A stretch of 64,000 nucleotides of DNA from Mycolicibacterium mageritense. Lineage in GTDB: Bacteria > Actinomycetota > Actinomycetes > Mycobacteriales > Mycobacteriaceae. Under the pieces are notes generated by a model. The model saw only the letters and a list, made by a program, of their open reading frames with translations, was not told where the DNA came from and did no database searches. The position numbers were made by a program, and so were the translations under genes. This document shows, piece by piece, positions 1-8,040 of this stretch. Every line of letters begins with the position of its first letter. The stretch's first letter is position 1. Location of the stretch: positions 682,001 through 746,000 of the forward strand of contig NZ_AP022567.1 in NCBI RefSeq assembly GCF_010727475.1. The letters run 5' to 3'.

Positions 1-1361
1 GTGGACCCGCCGCCCGACGTCGACCCGCCCGTACTGCTCGAGCCCGTAGATCCTTCGGACTTGGCCGGCTTGGCCGTGCCGCCGTTGGAGACCGCGTCCT
101 TGAGGCCCTTGCCGATGTTCTTAAGCGCGCCGCGGATGCCGTCGCCGACGTCCTTGAGCGGGTTGGCCTTCTTGGTGGTGGACGTACCCGTCTTACCGGG
201 CACGGCCTTGGGGCTTTCCTTGACCTGTCCCGCCTCCTGCGAAGCGGTGTCGGTCTTGGCGGGCGTCTCGGCCGCCGCTTCTTCCGTCGCAGCGGTCTCG
301 GTGGTCGTGGTCTCCTTCACCGGGGTTGCGACGGTTTCGCCGGGTGCGGTTTCCGTGGCGGTCGAGGCGTCGACGGCCGAAACAGTCTCGGCCGCTTTGG
401 TTTCGGCCTGAGTCTTCGGAGCTTCGATCTCCTTGACCGCGGGAGCCACATCGAGCGTGACGGTGGTGACGGCAGGCTTCGCGGTGACGACGTCAGCCGA
501 TGCGACCTCGGCGAGTGCCGACGTGGTCTGCGCCGGCGTGATGGCGGCAGCCACCAGATCACGAATCGTGAGCAGGCCTTTGACGATCCCGTTGGGCCCG
601 AGCAGGCCCGCGGATCCCGTCAGGGGGTCGCCGTTGAGGATCGCGTTGGTCAGGTTGGGACCGAGATGCAGCAGCGCATTGGCAACCTGCTCGGCATCTC
701 CGCCCTTGATCCCCGCGAAGATGTTGTCTCCGGCCGCGCCGACCGCCGTGGTCACGTCGCCGATGACCGTGACGGGTGCCAGCAGCGGCCCCAGCAGGTT
801 CACGATGTTGTCCGGGCTGATGAGGTCGACCACTGCGAGAGCGTTGGCGATCGGTTGCCGGAGCGCATTCTGGAAACCCGCCCACAGCTCCGGGTTGATG
901 AACAGCGTGTCGAAGACCGCCTGCACAACCGGGCCGAGGATGGCGTTCTGCACGGTCGTCAGAGCCTGCGTGACGTGGCCCTCGGCCAACTGCGCGAGCG
1001 CTTCTTGGAACTGCTCGGGCGCCTCGGCCAACGCTCCGCCCAGGCTGCCGCCGAAGGCCTGCACGAACGCGCCGACTGCGGCCGCACTGGTGAGCTGGTT
1101 TTGGACGATCTGCGACAGGATCGGTGCCGGATCGGCCGAGATCTGCTGAGCCAGTGCCACCACATTCTGGAACGTCGTACCGAAGACCGTGCCGAACTCT
1201 TCGATCGGGTTCGCCAGCGCCGACAGCTCGACCGCTGCCGACGAGTGGATCGCCGGCACCTGCACATCCGGCATCGGCGGAGCGACCGGGCTGACGGCCA
1301 TAGCTCCAACACCCGCAACCGCGACGCCCGTCGCGAGATACGAGCGAACAGCTAACTGCAT
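1..1361 (-). CDS. Exported mycobacterial protein with low-complexity Thr/Lys/Gly/Ser tail (3' end outside window)
   Basis: The frame is open from an ATG at 1361 to the left edge, giving at least 453 residues; the C-terminus lies outside the window. AAAGGAG sits 5 bases upstream of the ATG and fixes the start. The N-terminus (MQLAVRSYLATG, hydrophobic to about residue 25, then a PVAPPMPD stretch) is a signal-like segment seen in many mycobacterial envelope proteins that resemble PE/PPE proteins in composition. Residues from about 30 to 290 are helix-prone and rich in Ala, Leu, Gln and Asn, with NPI and NPEL motifs. The last visible 150 residues are a Thr/Glu/Ala tail changing to Lys, Gly and Ser. 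I do not recognise a function. Two palindromes lie in its 568-base upstream region. Confidence 0.8.
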   Translation of the reverse strand, partial: MQLAVRSYLATGVAVAGVGAMAVSPVAPPMPDVQVPAIHSSAAVELSALANPIEEFGTVFGTTFQNVVALAQQISADPAPILSQIVQNQLTSAAAVGAFVQAFGGSLGGALAEAPEQFQEALAQLAEGHVTQALTTVQNAILGPVVQAVFDTLFINPELWAGFQNALRQPIANALAVVDLISPDNIVNLLGPLLAPVTVIGDVTTAVGAAGDNIFAGIKGGDAEQVANALLHLGPNLTNAILNGDPLTGSAGLLGPNGIVKGLLTIRDLVAAAITPAQTTSALAEVASADVVTAKPAVTTVTLDVAPAVKEIEAPKTQAETKAAETVSAVDASTATETAPGETVATPVKETTTTETAATEEAAAETPAKTDTASQEAGQVKESPKAVPGKTGTSTTKKANPLKDVGDGIRGALKNIGKGLKDAVSNGGTAKPAKSEGSTGSSSTGGSTSGGGS

Positions 1362-1397
1362 TGAGACTCCTTTGCTAATCCAACCCCCGAAGCACAG

Positions 1398-1417
1398 AAC
1401 TTACCTGAGGGTAAGTT
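1398..1417. promoter_or_regulatory. Perfect inverted repeat, candidate operator
   Basis: AACTTACC and GGTAAGTT form an 8-bp perfect dyad around a TGAG centre. It lies 37-56 bases upstream of the ATG at 1361, where a repressor would cover the promoter. A TetR-type dimer site is a reasonable guess. It could instead be a 5' UTR hairpin. The binding protein is unknown. Confidence 0.45.
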
Positions 1418-1665
1418 AAAAGCAAGCAAAAATTGCACGTAGATCGCGTATTTAGCACGTCGTTGCAATGCCACAGGCTTTTCGGCATTGTTTTCGTTGT
1501 TTGCTATAAATTCGCTCCGGCCAATTCTCGAGTCGGCTGGGCTAACTTGTTGCATCGGCAAGCATCACGGCCGGATGCAAAGCGGAAGCCCGCCCACCCG
1601 CGGCGCGACGCGCCCGTGGGGCGACGTTGCCAGGCCATGGCGCCACAACGGCCCGCACCCACTTC

Positions 1666-1679
1666 TTACTGGCCAGTAA
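1666..1679. promoter_or_regulatory. Perfect 14-bp palindrome TTACTGGCCAGTAA
   Basis: This 14-base sequence equals its own reverse complement and lies about 305 bases upstream of the ATG at 1361. Such uninterrupted palindromes are typical sites of TetR- or MarR-family dimers. No regulator gene is adjacent, so the assignment is inference. Confidence 0.35.
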
Positions 1680-1929
1680 CATGCTTTGGCTATGCTCCAG
1701 GTCACTTTGCCGGCCAGACGTGTCGGGGCGCACAGTCCGGCTCATCAGCTAAGAACTGGCACTCCCTGACACCACGCCGCCAGCAACGCGGCGTTTACAA
1801 AACTCCAAACGTGTCGAGTTCGCTGTCGATACGGAGGGGTCTGTAAAGCACGGATTCCACTCCGAAGCGTGGGCAGCACCGTCGGCCGCGACGGCGTCCA
1901 CGATGTGAGATACATCCGGCCCGTTGAGG

Positions 1930-3552
1930 TCAGAACGGCAGCCGGAACCCGCCGAAATTGGGCAGAGCCGGCATCGGCGGCGGGGCGGGCAACGCGGGCA
2001 ACACGGGCATGGGCGGGGGCGCCAAGACCGGCGGCGGCGCAGCAGGCCACGGCAAGTCCGGCACCACGGGCGCCTGTTCTACCGGCGGCGCAGGCAGCAC
2101 CTCCGGAATGTCGGGCGGATCCACCACAGGTGCTGGAAGATCCACCGGCACACGGTCGACAACTCTCGCGGGAATTGGCGCCTGCGTAGGCATTTCGAGC
2201 TTCTCCGCCGGTGGCATCTGCGCAGGCACGCTCTCGACGTGGCGGGCCCACGGAATCGGCAGGTCGTGTTTTGGCGCCGCATTCACCGGTGCCGCAGGCG
2301 CCTCGGCTTTCGGGGCAGCGACCGAAGGAGCAATCGGCGGGTTCGAACGTTGCGGTGCGACGGCCTGAGGCCCGAACGGCAGCGTGGGTGCGGTCGGTTT
2401 CGCGGCGGGCGGTTGAGCGCTCGGCGCAACCGCCGCCGGTGTGGTGGCGACCGGGGCTCCGGTGGCATCGAAGTCGCCCGTGTTGACCGGCGGTCCACCC
2501 ACGCCGTAGGGACTCCGCTGATCCACCGGCGGAGTGCCGAACGGCCGGATGTTGGCCGCCTCGTCTGCTCCGTCGTCGAGGCCGGTCGGGATCGCGATGA
2601 TGAAGTTGACGCCCGTTTGTGCGGGATTCGGGAAATACAGCAGCGCGGCCTTCGTCGGTTCGCCAGGGCTGACGGTCCGGTCGTATCCGGTCTCCACGAG
2701 AACCCGCAGTGGCGCGTCGGCCACGGCGAGCACCGGGCTGGGCACCCCGGCCTCGGCCAACGGCATCAACAGCGGCAGCCGGTTGCTGGGAATCAGGTAG
2801 TACTGCGTGTCTCCGTAGGAACCCTGGTAGACCGCGTTGCCCAGCCCCACGCTCTGGTAGTCGGAGTGCAGGTAGTGGATGCCCGCGACGGCGTTGGCCG
2901 TCGCGAACGGGTTGAGCGGATTGAGCGGGAAGTCCGACCAGCCGTCGTACTGGCGGGTCACGTCCACGGTCTTGAAATCGGTGTCGGTGGGTGTCGGCCC
3001 GTCGAAAGTGATTCCCATGATGGGTATTTCGAGTCCCTCGAAGCGGGACAGGATTCCGCCGTTCGGCCGGTTGGGATTGCCGATCAACACGAACGCCACC
3101 GGAAGCGTCGAGCCTTCGGCGGCCAGGTTCGCCTTCTCGATCGACGCGATCCGGGCGCTCTGCGAGTACCCGAACACCACCATCTCGGTGCCCGCCGGTT
3201 GCGCCTTGATCGCCCGGTCGAGGTTGATCGTGCCCTGCGCGACCGACTGGTCGAACGGCATGGTGCCCGACACCGGCATGAATTCCTCGGGCGTGGCAAC
3301 GGCAGTGGGCGTGCAGGATTCGGCCCCGCAGAAGCCGGTCAGCACGATGTAGTCGTTGTTGGCGTCCGCGGTGTAGCTGTCGATGAATTCTGGGCTGTCC
3401 TGTGGCGTGCCGAGTGAATGGCCGGTGCCACCCATGATCAACGCCGTCGCGGTCAGCAAGACCAGCGGCGCCATCGCCTGGGTACCGATCAAGGCCACGG
3501 TGGAAGCCAGCGACAGCACCACGACTGCCGATGAGCGCACAAATCGCCGCAC
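1930..3552 (-). CDS. Secreted PE-PPE-type serine hydrolase with Pro-rich tail
   Basis: The 540-residue protein starts at a GTG with GGAGGGG five bases upstream. A hydrophobic segment (about residues 8-40) fits a signal peptide or anchor. Residues ~45-320 form an alpha/beta-hydrolase domain of the PE-PPE type, with the nucleophile elbow G128-Y-S130-Q-S, a GNPNRPNGG loop and a GIHYLHSDYQ segment typical of the family. Residues ~340-530 are Pro/Ala-rich and could span the cell wall; the chain ends in FGGFRLPF. Family members are mycobacterial esterases or acyltransferases acting on lipids outside the membrane. The substrate cannot be read from the sequence. It is on the same strand as the exported protein downstream but separated by 568 bases, so they are probably not co-transcribed. 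Confidence 0.85.
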   Translation of the reverse strand: MRRFVRSSAVVVLSLASTVALIGTQAMAPLVLLTATALIMGGTGHSLGTPQDSPEFIDSYTADANNDYIVLTGFCGAESCTPTAVATPEEFMPVSGTMPFDQSVAQGTINLDRAIKAQPAGTEMVVFGYSQSARIASIEKANLAAEGSTLPVAFVLIGNPNRPNGGILSRFEGLEIPIMGITFDGPTPTDTDFKTVDVTRQYDGWSDFPLNPLNPFATANAVAGIHYLHSDYQSVGLGNAVYQGSYGDTQYYLIPSNRLPLLMPLAEAGVPSPVLAVADAPLRVLVETGYDRTVSPGEPTKAALLYFPNPAQTGVNFIIAIPTGLDDGADEAANIRPFGTPPVDQRSPYGVGGPPVNTGDFDATGAPVATTPAAVAPSAQPPAAKPTAPTLPFGPQAVAPQRSNPPIAPSVAAPKAEAPAAPVNAAPKHDLPIPWARHVESVPAQMPPAEKLEMPTQAPIPARVVDRVPVDLPAPVVDPPDIPEVLPAPPVEQAPVVPDLPWPAAPPPVLAPPPMPVLPALPAPPPMPALPNFGGFRLPF

Positions 3553-3730
3553 GAGAACCCCTCCGACGCACCGGTGATGCTGGTTGGTCCCCGACCATCA
3601 GCATTGTGCGCCGCGCAAGCGCGCTCCGCAGCAAAACCGGCGCAATCGCGTCGGAATCTCGAATCGATGCGGTATGCGGCGGAGTTCTCGGGTCAGTGAG
3701 CGGGCTCGTGGGGTTTCGGCAACCGCCGGC

Positions 3731-4042
3731 TCAGTCGACGCGGATGACGTATGTGCCGTCGTCGTCGCGCTCGATCTGGCCTTCGAGCGCGCTCACCCAC
3801 ACCGGCGTGTCCCGACGAGAACCGAGGAACGCATCTTGGATGACGCCGCCCGGTTGCAGGTCGACGTTCCATTGATCGTCCTGCGCGACGATGGTCACGA
3901 TCTCTTCGCCGTTGGCCCGGCGGATCGACAGCACCTGGCCGTTGGAATCTTGGTCGTCGAGGTCTGAGTCGTCCAGATCCGGGTCGTCCAATTCGACTTC
4001 GGTCGCGAATTCGTCGTCGGTGCCTGCGGCGTCGTCATACAC
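3731..4042 (-). CDS. Small acidic protein, function unknown
   Basis: I place the start at GTG 4042 (103 residues). A longer reading from 4111 would overlap the end of the dioxygenase gene. There is no ribosome binding site, but TACAGT lies exactly seven bases upstream of the GTG, which fits a leaderless mycobacterial transcript. Residues ~10-35 are a run of Asp/Glu with repeated D-D/L motifs. The remainder alternates short hydrophobic strands (VLSIRRANGEEIVTIV, WNVDLQPGG, TYVIRVD) and looks like a small beta domain. There is no signal peptide, membrane segment or cysteine. I do not recognise the family. Confidence 0.65.
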   Translation of the reverse strand: MYDDAAGTDDEFATEVELDDPDLDDSDLDDQDSNGQVLSIRRANGEEIVTIVAQDDQWNVDLQPGGVIQDAFLGSRRDTPVWVSALEGQIERDDDGTYVIRVD

Positions 4043-4049
4043 GCCGATG

Positions 4050-4055
4050 ACTGTA
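4050..4055 (-). promoter_or_regulatory. Candidate -10 element for a leaderless transcript
   Basis: On the minus strand TACAGT is followed by seven bases and then the GTG of the acidic-protein gene. This is the spacing expected when transcription starts at the first base of the start codon, a common arrangement in mycobacteria. Confidence 0.45.
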
Positions 4056-4061
4056 GGGTGC

Positions 4062-4988
4062 TCAGCTTGCCAGCGCCACCGGGGTGACGACGTCGGCGTA
4101 ATGGGAGGCATCGCCGGCGATCACGCGGCTGCGTTCACCGTGGATGTCGACGGGGATGTCACCGGCGAGCGTGATGCGGCTGAGCCGGCGGAACTGGTTG
4201 TCGTAGTCGGACACCGCGTAGTGCTGCGTGGCGCGGTTGTCCCAGATGGCCAGGTCGCCCTGCTCCCAATTCCACCGAATCGTGTTCTCCAGCTTGGTGA
4301 CCCGGTTCTGCAGGAGCTGGAACAGCGTCGCCGACTCGGCGGCACCGAGACCGACGAACTGCTTGATGAAGTGCCCGAGCACCAGCACCCGCTTGCCGGT
4401 CTCTGGGTGCACCCGCACCACCGGGTGCTCGGTCTCGAAGTACTCCGAGCGAAACTCGTCGCGGTATTCGCGTTCGGTGTCGGCGAGCTCTTCGTGGCGG
4501 CCGTCGTAGTCGGCGGCGTAGTCGTACTGGTTGGTGTGCACGGCCCACAGGTTCTCCACCAGGGCACGAAGCGGCGCGGGCAAAGCCTCGTAGGCCGCCT
4601 CGGTCGATGCCCACGTCGTCGTGCCGCCGTAGCTCGGCAGGGTAACCGCCCGCAGCAGTGACGCTTTCGGGATCCGGTCCACGAACGTCACGTCGGTGTG
4701 CCAGCTGTTGGCCTTGTCGTAGCGCGAGTCGATCGGTAGGACGGTTTCACCGCGCGACGTGACGGTGGGATGCGCGATGGTCGGTGTGCCCAACAGGCGG
4801 GCGAACGCCAGCTGGCCGTCGTCGTCGAGGTGGTGTTGCCCGCGAAAGAAGATCACCTTGTGTTCGAGCAGCGCATCGTTGATGGCGGCCACGGTGGCCG
4901 GATCCAGATCACCGCCGAGTTCGACTCCGTCTATGCGGGCGCCGATGTTCGCGCCCAGCTTCACCACGTCAACAGACACGTTCACCAC
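4062..4988 (-). CDS. TauD/TfdA-family Fe(II)/2-oxoglutarate dioxygenase, Rv3406-like
   Basis: The 308-residue protein has the length and layout of the TauD/TfdA family and closely resembles, from memory, the M. tuberculosis alkyl sulfatase Rv3406: near-identical phrases include LGGDLDPA, KVIFFRGQHHLDD, WHTDVTF, TEHPVVRVHPETG and NTIRWNW. The iron-binding H-x-D is in WHTDVTF, the distal His in DNRATQHYA, and the 2-oxoglutarate Arg in FRRLSRITL. The expected reaction is oxidative cleavage of alkyl sulfates (or a related sulfonate) to sulfite and aldehyde in the cytoplasm, using O2 and 2-oxoglutarate. The start is one of two adjacent GTG codons without a clear ribosome site. It is divergent from the DyP operon. 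The exact substrate is inference. Confidence 0.85.
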   Translation of the reverse strand: MVNVSVDVVKLGANIGARIDGVELGGDLDPATVAAINDALLEHKVIFFRGQHHLDDDGQLAFARLLGTPTIAHPTVTSRGETVLPIDSRYDKANSWHTDVTFVDRIPKASLLRAVTLPSYGGTTTWASTEAAYEALPAPLRALVENLWAVHTNQYDYAADYDGRHEELADTEREYRDEFRSEYFETEHPVVRVHPETGKRVLVLGHFIKQFVGLGAAESATLFQLLQNRVTKLENTIRWNWEQGDLAIWDNRATQHYAVSDYDNQFRRLSRITLAGDIPVDIHGERSRVIAGDASHYADVVTPVALAS

Positions 4989-5042
4989 GGTGCGGCATCG
5001 GTCCGTGCGCCACCACGGTTTGGCTCAACGCGAACGAAATCG

Positions 5043-5057
5043 GGGGGAATTTCCCCC
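5043..5057. repeat. Perfect G/C inverted repeat in the divergent promoter region
   Basis: GGGGGAA and TTCCCCC face each other around a single T. The element lies about 80 bases before the first gene of the DyP operon and about 55 bases before the dioxygenase start. It may be an operator or a transcript hairpin; nothing further can be said. Confidence 0.4.
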
Positions 5058-5135
5058 GGTTTGGGGGACGCCGGGCAACCGGCGCGAGCATACTGTCGGT
5101 CCCGTAAGTTCCACCGGAGACCGGGAGGTTTGTTC

Positions 5136-5696
5136 ATGTCCACACACGACGAGATCTGGTCCAAGCCGGCGGCTCAAGCCATCCCGAAGGAAGGCTATTT
5201 CGAGCTGACGCGAGGTCGGTACGGCCCCGTTTATCCCCGCACCCCGGCCTGCTACGGCTTCTCGATCATCGCCAAGGTCAAGGAAGGGCGAGAAGACGCG
5301 ATCCGCGCGTACGGCAAGCAGATCGAGGAGGCGGTGGCCGGTAGCCCCGACGTTTTGGCGCCGCTGCGCCTGCACTACTTGCGTTGGCAATTGTTCGATG
5401 TCGGCTCCGGTCTACATTTCCAGTACCAGGGCATCTTCGACACCGACTTCGACAAGTACACCGAAGACGCCGTCCAGCTCTTCAGCCAGACGGGCATCAC
5501 CACGGTGTTCACCAATCTGGAAGGCTTCCCCGAGGACTGGAAGACCAACCCGGAGTCGTTCATCAAATTCGTCCGTGACCACCAGGTACCGAGCTTCCTC
5601 GAATACGGCGAGTACCCGTATGTCACGTCGGACGAGATCAAGAAGGCCCTACGGCTCAAGGCAGCGTTCTCCGACATGCTGGACCAGATGCAGTGA
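5136..5696 (+). CDS. Ferredoxin-fold protein paired with a DyP peroxidase
   Basis: The 186-residue protein starts at ATG 5136 with GGGAGG seven bases upstream, and its stop overlaps the GTG of the peroxidase gene (GTGA). Phrases such as FSIIAKVKEGREDAIRAYGKQ, LHYLRWQLFD and FQYQGIFDTDFDKY resemble one half of the ferredoxin-like dimer fold found in DyP peroxidases and related dimeric alpha+beta barrel proteins. No haem His/Arg pattern is visible, so it is more likely a partner or substrate-binding subunit than a second peroxidase. There is no signal peptide, so it should be cytoplasmic. The family assignment is inference. Confidence 0.7.
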   Translation: MSTHDEIWSKPAAQAIPKEGYFELTRGRYGPVYPRTPACYGFSIIAKVKEGREDAIRAYGKQIEEAVAGSPDVLAPLRLHYLRWQLFDVGSGLHFQYQGIFDTDFDKYTEDAVQLFSQTGITTVFTNLEGFPEDWKTNPESFIKFVRDHQVPSFLEYGEYPYVTSDEIKKALRLKAAFSDMLDQMQ

Positions 5697-7015
5697 CCGC
5701 GCTCGAATTCGACGACATCCAGCACATCCTGCTGACCCGCACTCCCGCCCTGACCGGACGCTATGAGTTCCTGACGTTCGACACGCCTGAGGCGGGGCGA
5801 GCCTGGTTGGCCGAGATGGTCCCGCTCGCGCAGTCAGCCGCCCAAGTGCAGGGCACGGTCGACGATTCCAAGCGCTGGGTGACTCTGGCGTTCACCTGGA
5901 ACGGACTGCGTGCGCTGGGTGTCGACGAGGAGTCTCTGGCGAGTTTCCCGGACGAATTTCGGGAAGGCATGGCGTCGCGGGCAGACATTCTCGGTGATAC
6001 CGGTGCAGCCGCGCCTGAGCACTGGGTGGGCGGACTTGCCGGAGCCGATCTGCACGCGATCGTGATCCTGTTCGCGCGCGACGAAGCCGAACGCATCCGA
6101 TGTGTGGGCGAACACGACAAGCTGTTGGCCCGCTGCCCCGGTGTGCGGTCGTTGTCGCACCTCGATCTCAACGCAAGTCCGCCGTTCAACTACGCGCACG
6201 ATCACTTCGGCTTCCGGGATCGCATGTCCCAGCCTGTCATGAAGGGATCCGGCGAAGATCCGACCCCGGGATCCGGTGCCCCTCTGGAGCCGGGCGAGTT
6301 CATCCTCGGCTATCCGGATGAGGAAGGTGTCACCGATCGCACTGTCCCCGAGGCACTTTCCCGCAACGGGAGCTACCTGGCCTACCGCAGGCTGGAGGAG
6401 CACGTCGGGCTGTTCCGGAACTACCTGAAGCAGAACGCCGACACACCCGAGGGCGAAGAACTGCTTGCGGCCAAGTTCATGGGCCGCTGGCGCAGCGGTG
6501 CGCCACTGGTGCTCGCACCCGAACACGACGACCCCGAACTTGGCGCAGATCCGATGCGCAACAACGATTTCAATTACGGAGAAATGGATCCGCACGGCTA
6601 CGCGTGCCCGCTCGGGGCGCATGCCCGCAGGCTCAACCCGCGCGACACCGCACACAACATGAACCGGCGTCGGATGATCCGACGGGGTGCCACCTACGGC
6701 CCGGCCCTGCCCGAGGGCGCTCCGGACGACGGGGTCGAGCGGGGCATCGCGGCGTTCATCATCTGCGCGAGCCTCGTGCGCCAGTTCGAATTCGCCCAGA
6801 ACGTATGGATCAACGACAAATCGTTCCACGAGCTCGGCAACGAGCACGACCCCATCTGCGGCACGCAGGACGGCACCCTGGAATTCAAGATTCCCAAGAA
6901 GCCGATCCGCAAGGTACACAAAGGTTTACCAGCGTTCACGACGCTGCGTGGCGGGGCATATTTCTTCCTGCCCGGCCTTGGCGCGCTGCGCTATCTCACA
7001 AGCTTGGAAAATTAG
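5693..7015 (+). CDS. DyP-type haem peroxidase (cytoplasmic)
   Basis: The 440-residue protein has DyP features: G173-F-R-D176-R (variant of the GxxDG motif that carries the catalytic Asp), the proximal haem ligand His310 in GAHARRLNPRD, and an Arg-rich distal segment RRRMIRRGATYG about 20 residues later. The Gly after the catalytic Asp is Arg here, so the active-site entrance may differ from classical DyPs. No Tat or Sec signal is present, unlike EfeB at 59398. Expected activity is H2O2-dependent oxidation of an unknown substrate. It overlaps the upstream gene by four bases and is followed by AGGAG and the next start nine bases later, so 5136-8873 reads as one operon. Confidence 0.88.
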   Translation: MTALEFDDIQHILLTRTPALTGRYEFLTFDTPEAGRAWLAEMVPLAQSAAQVQGTVDDSKRWVTLAFTWNGLRALGVDEESLASFPDEFREGMASRADILGDTGAAAPEHWVGGLAGADLHAIVILFARDEAERIRCVGEHDKLLARCPGVRSLSHLDLNASPPFNYAHDHFGFRDRMSQPVMKGSGEDPTPGSGAPLEPGEFILGYPDEEGVTDRTVPEALSRNGSYLAYRRLEEHVGLFRNYLKQNADTPEGEELLAAKFMGRWRSGAPLVLAPEHDDPELGADPMRNNDFNYGEMDPHGYACPLGAHARRLNPRDTAHNMNRRRMIRRGATYGPALPEGAPDDGVERGIAAFIICASLVRQFEFAQNVWINDKSFHELGNEHDPICGTQDGTLEFKIPKKPIRKVHKGLPAFTTLRGGAYFFLPGLGALRYLTSLEN

Positions 7016-7023
7016 GAGACACC

Positions 7024-8040
7024 ATGGCGGCCACCCTGCCGTACGCCCGCACCTACAACCAGGCCCACGTCGCCCGCCCGCACAGCGGGGGACGCCGGGT
7101 CAGCATCTACTGGACGTGGAGCTATCCGTGGGAGGCCCAACGTGATCTGACGGTGCTGGACAACCGCTTCTCGACCATCACCGAAGTCCGCCGGGTGGCT
7201 TGGCCCGCATACGAAACGCCCGAGTACGACGCCGCGAACTTCCTGCAGGGCATCGACGGAACACTGGAACTGTTCCACCGCTCGACGTTGTCGTTCCAGG
7301 AGCTCGCCGGAGAGGTCACCGGCCATCCCGTCGCGGTCTTCCAACGGGTCGACCAGGCCGGGTACCGGCTGCCCATCGACGACCGGATCCTCGCCGACAC
7401 CGACACGCTGATGGTGTTCGGCCTCGATCATCTGGCCGCCGACGAACACGCCGGGGCCGACGAGATCGCCGCGATCAAGCAATGGTTGCGCCGCGAGGGC
7501 ACCTGTCTGCTGCTGGCCCCGCACCACGACGTCGGCTTCACCGATGACCTCGAGCAACGCCAGATCGAGTACCTCCACCATGGGGATGCCCTGGTGCCCC
7601 GGCAACAGCGGTTCGGCGAGTACACCCGCTCGCTCATGACCGCGCTCGATGTGCCCGTACACAACAAGTGGGGGCTGCGGCCCGCGGTGGTCGAGGGCAC
7701 CAACGCGATTGCACCACTGACGGGCTTTCGCGATCTCGACGCGCCCGGACTCCTCTCCGAGGTGACCACCCTGAACTTCCACCCGCACCTCCCGCATTAC
7801 GAACTCACCGCCCCGGAGAGTGAGAACCTGCGGGTGTTGGGCCGGCAACGGGTGGACCCGAACCGGCCCCATCCGTTCACCGCGGCGGGCAACACCGAGT
7901 TCAACTCGCTCATCTGGATGCCGCCCACCGGCGAGCGGGCCGGTGACATCGTGCTCGTCGACTCGACACATTTCACGACTTTGTTCGGCGGCACCGACAG
8001 CCTGAAGTTCTTCTGGCGCAACCTCGTCACGATGCGGTGA
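7024..8040 (+). CDS. Uncharacterised protein of the DyP operon, possibly GATase-like fold
   Basis: The 338-residue protein starts at ATG 7024 behind AGGAG that overlaps the peroxidase stop codon, and its stop overlaps the start of the transporter gene. Residues ~125-175 (TLMVFGLDHLAADEH, IKQWLRREGTCLLLAPHH) look like a Rossmann-type strand-helix unit as in ThuA/class I glutamine-amidotransferase-like folds, but I see no convincing catalytic Cys-His pair. There is no signal peptide or membrane segment. Strict coupling to the peroxidase suggests a shared pathway. I do not recognise a named family. Confidence 0.6.
   Translation: MAATLPYARTYNQAHVARPHSGGRRVSIYWTWSYPWEAQRDLTVLDNRFSTITEVRRVAWPAYETPEYDAANFLQGIDGTLELFHRSTLSFQELAGEVTGHPVAVFQRVDQAGYRLPIDDRILADTDTLMVFGLDHLAADEHAGADEIAAIKQWLRREGTCLLLAPHHDVGFTDDLEQRQIEYLHHGDALVPRQQRFGEYTRSLMTALDVPVHNKWGLRPAVVEGTNAIAPLTGFRDLDAPGLLSEVTTLNFHPHLPHYELTAPESENLRVLGRQRVDPNRPHPFTAAGNTEFNSLIWMPPTGERAGDIVLVDSTHFTTLFGGTDSLKFFWRNLVTMR

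Larger units (their letters stand above)
1362..1929. other. Long intergenic region, no convincing gene
   Basis: The 568 bases between the exported-protein gene and the PE-PPE hydrolase gene (both minus strand) contain several short open frames, but none has a ribosome binding site, family similarity or normal codon bias. Two dyads, at 1398-1417 and 1666-1679, are the only structure seen. The region is the promoter area of the gene at 1-1361. Confidence 0.6.

Noticed and set aside
1433..1846. A 137-codon frame in the intergenic region
   Set aside because: No ribosome site, no family similarity and no normal codon bias; probably chance.
1924..3417. A 497-codon plus-strand frame opposite the PE-PPE hydrolase gene
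   Set aside because: It is a GC-driven antisense shadow, Arg/His-rich with no motif, while the minus strand encodes a clear hydrolase.
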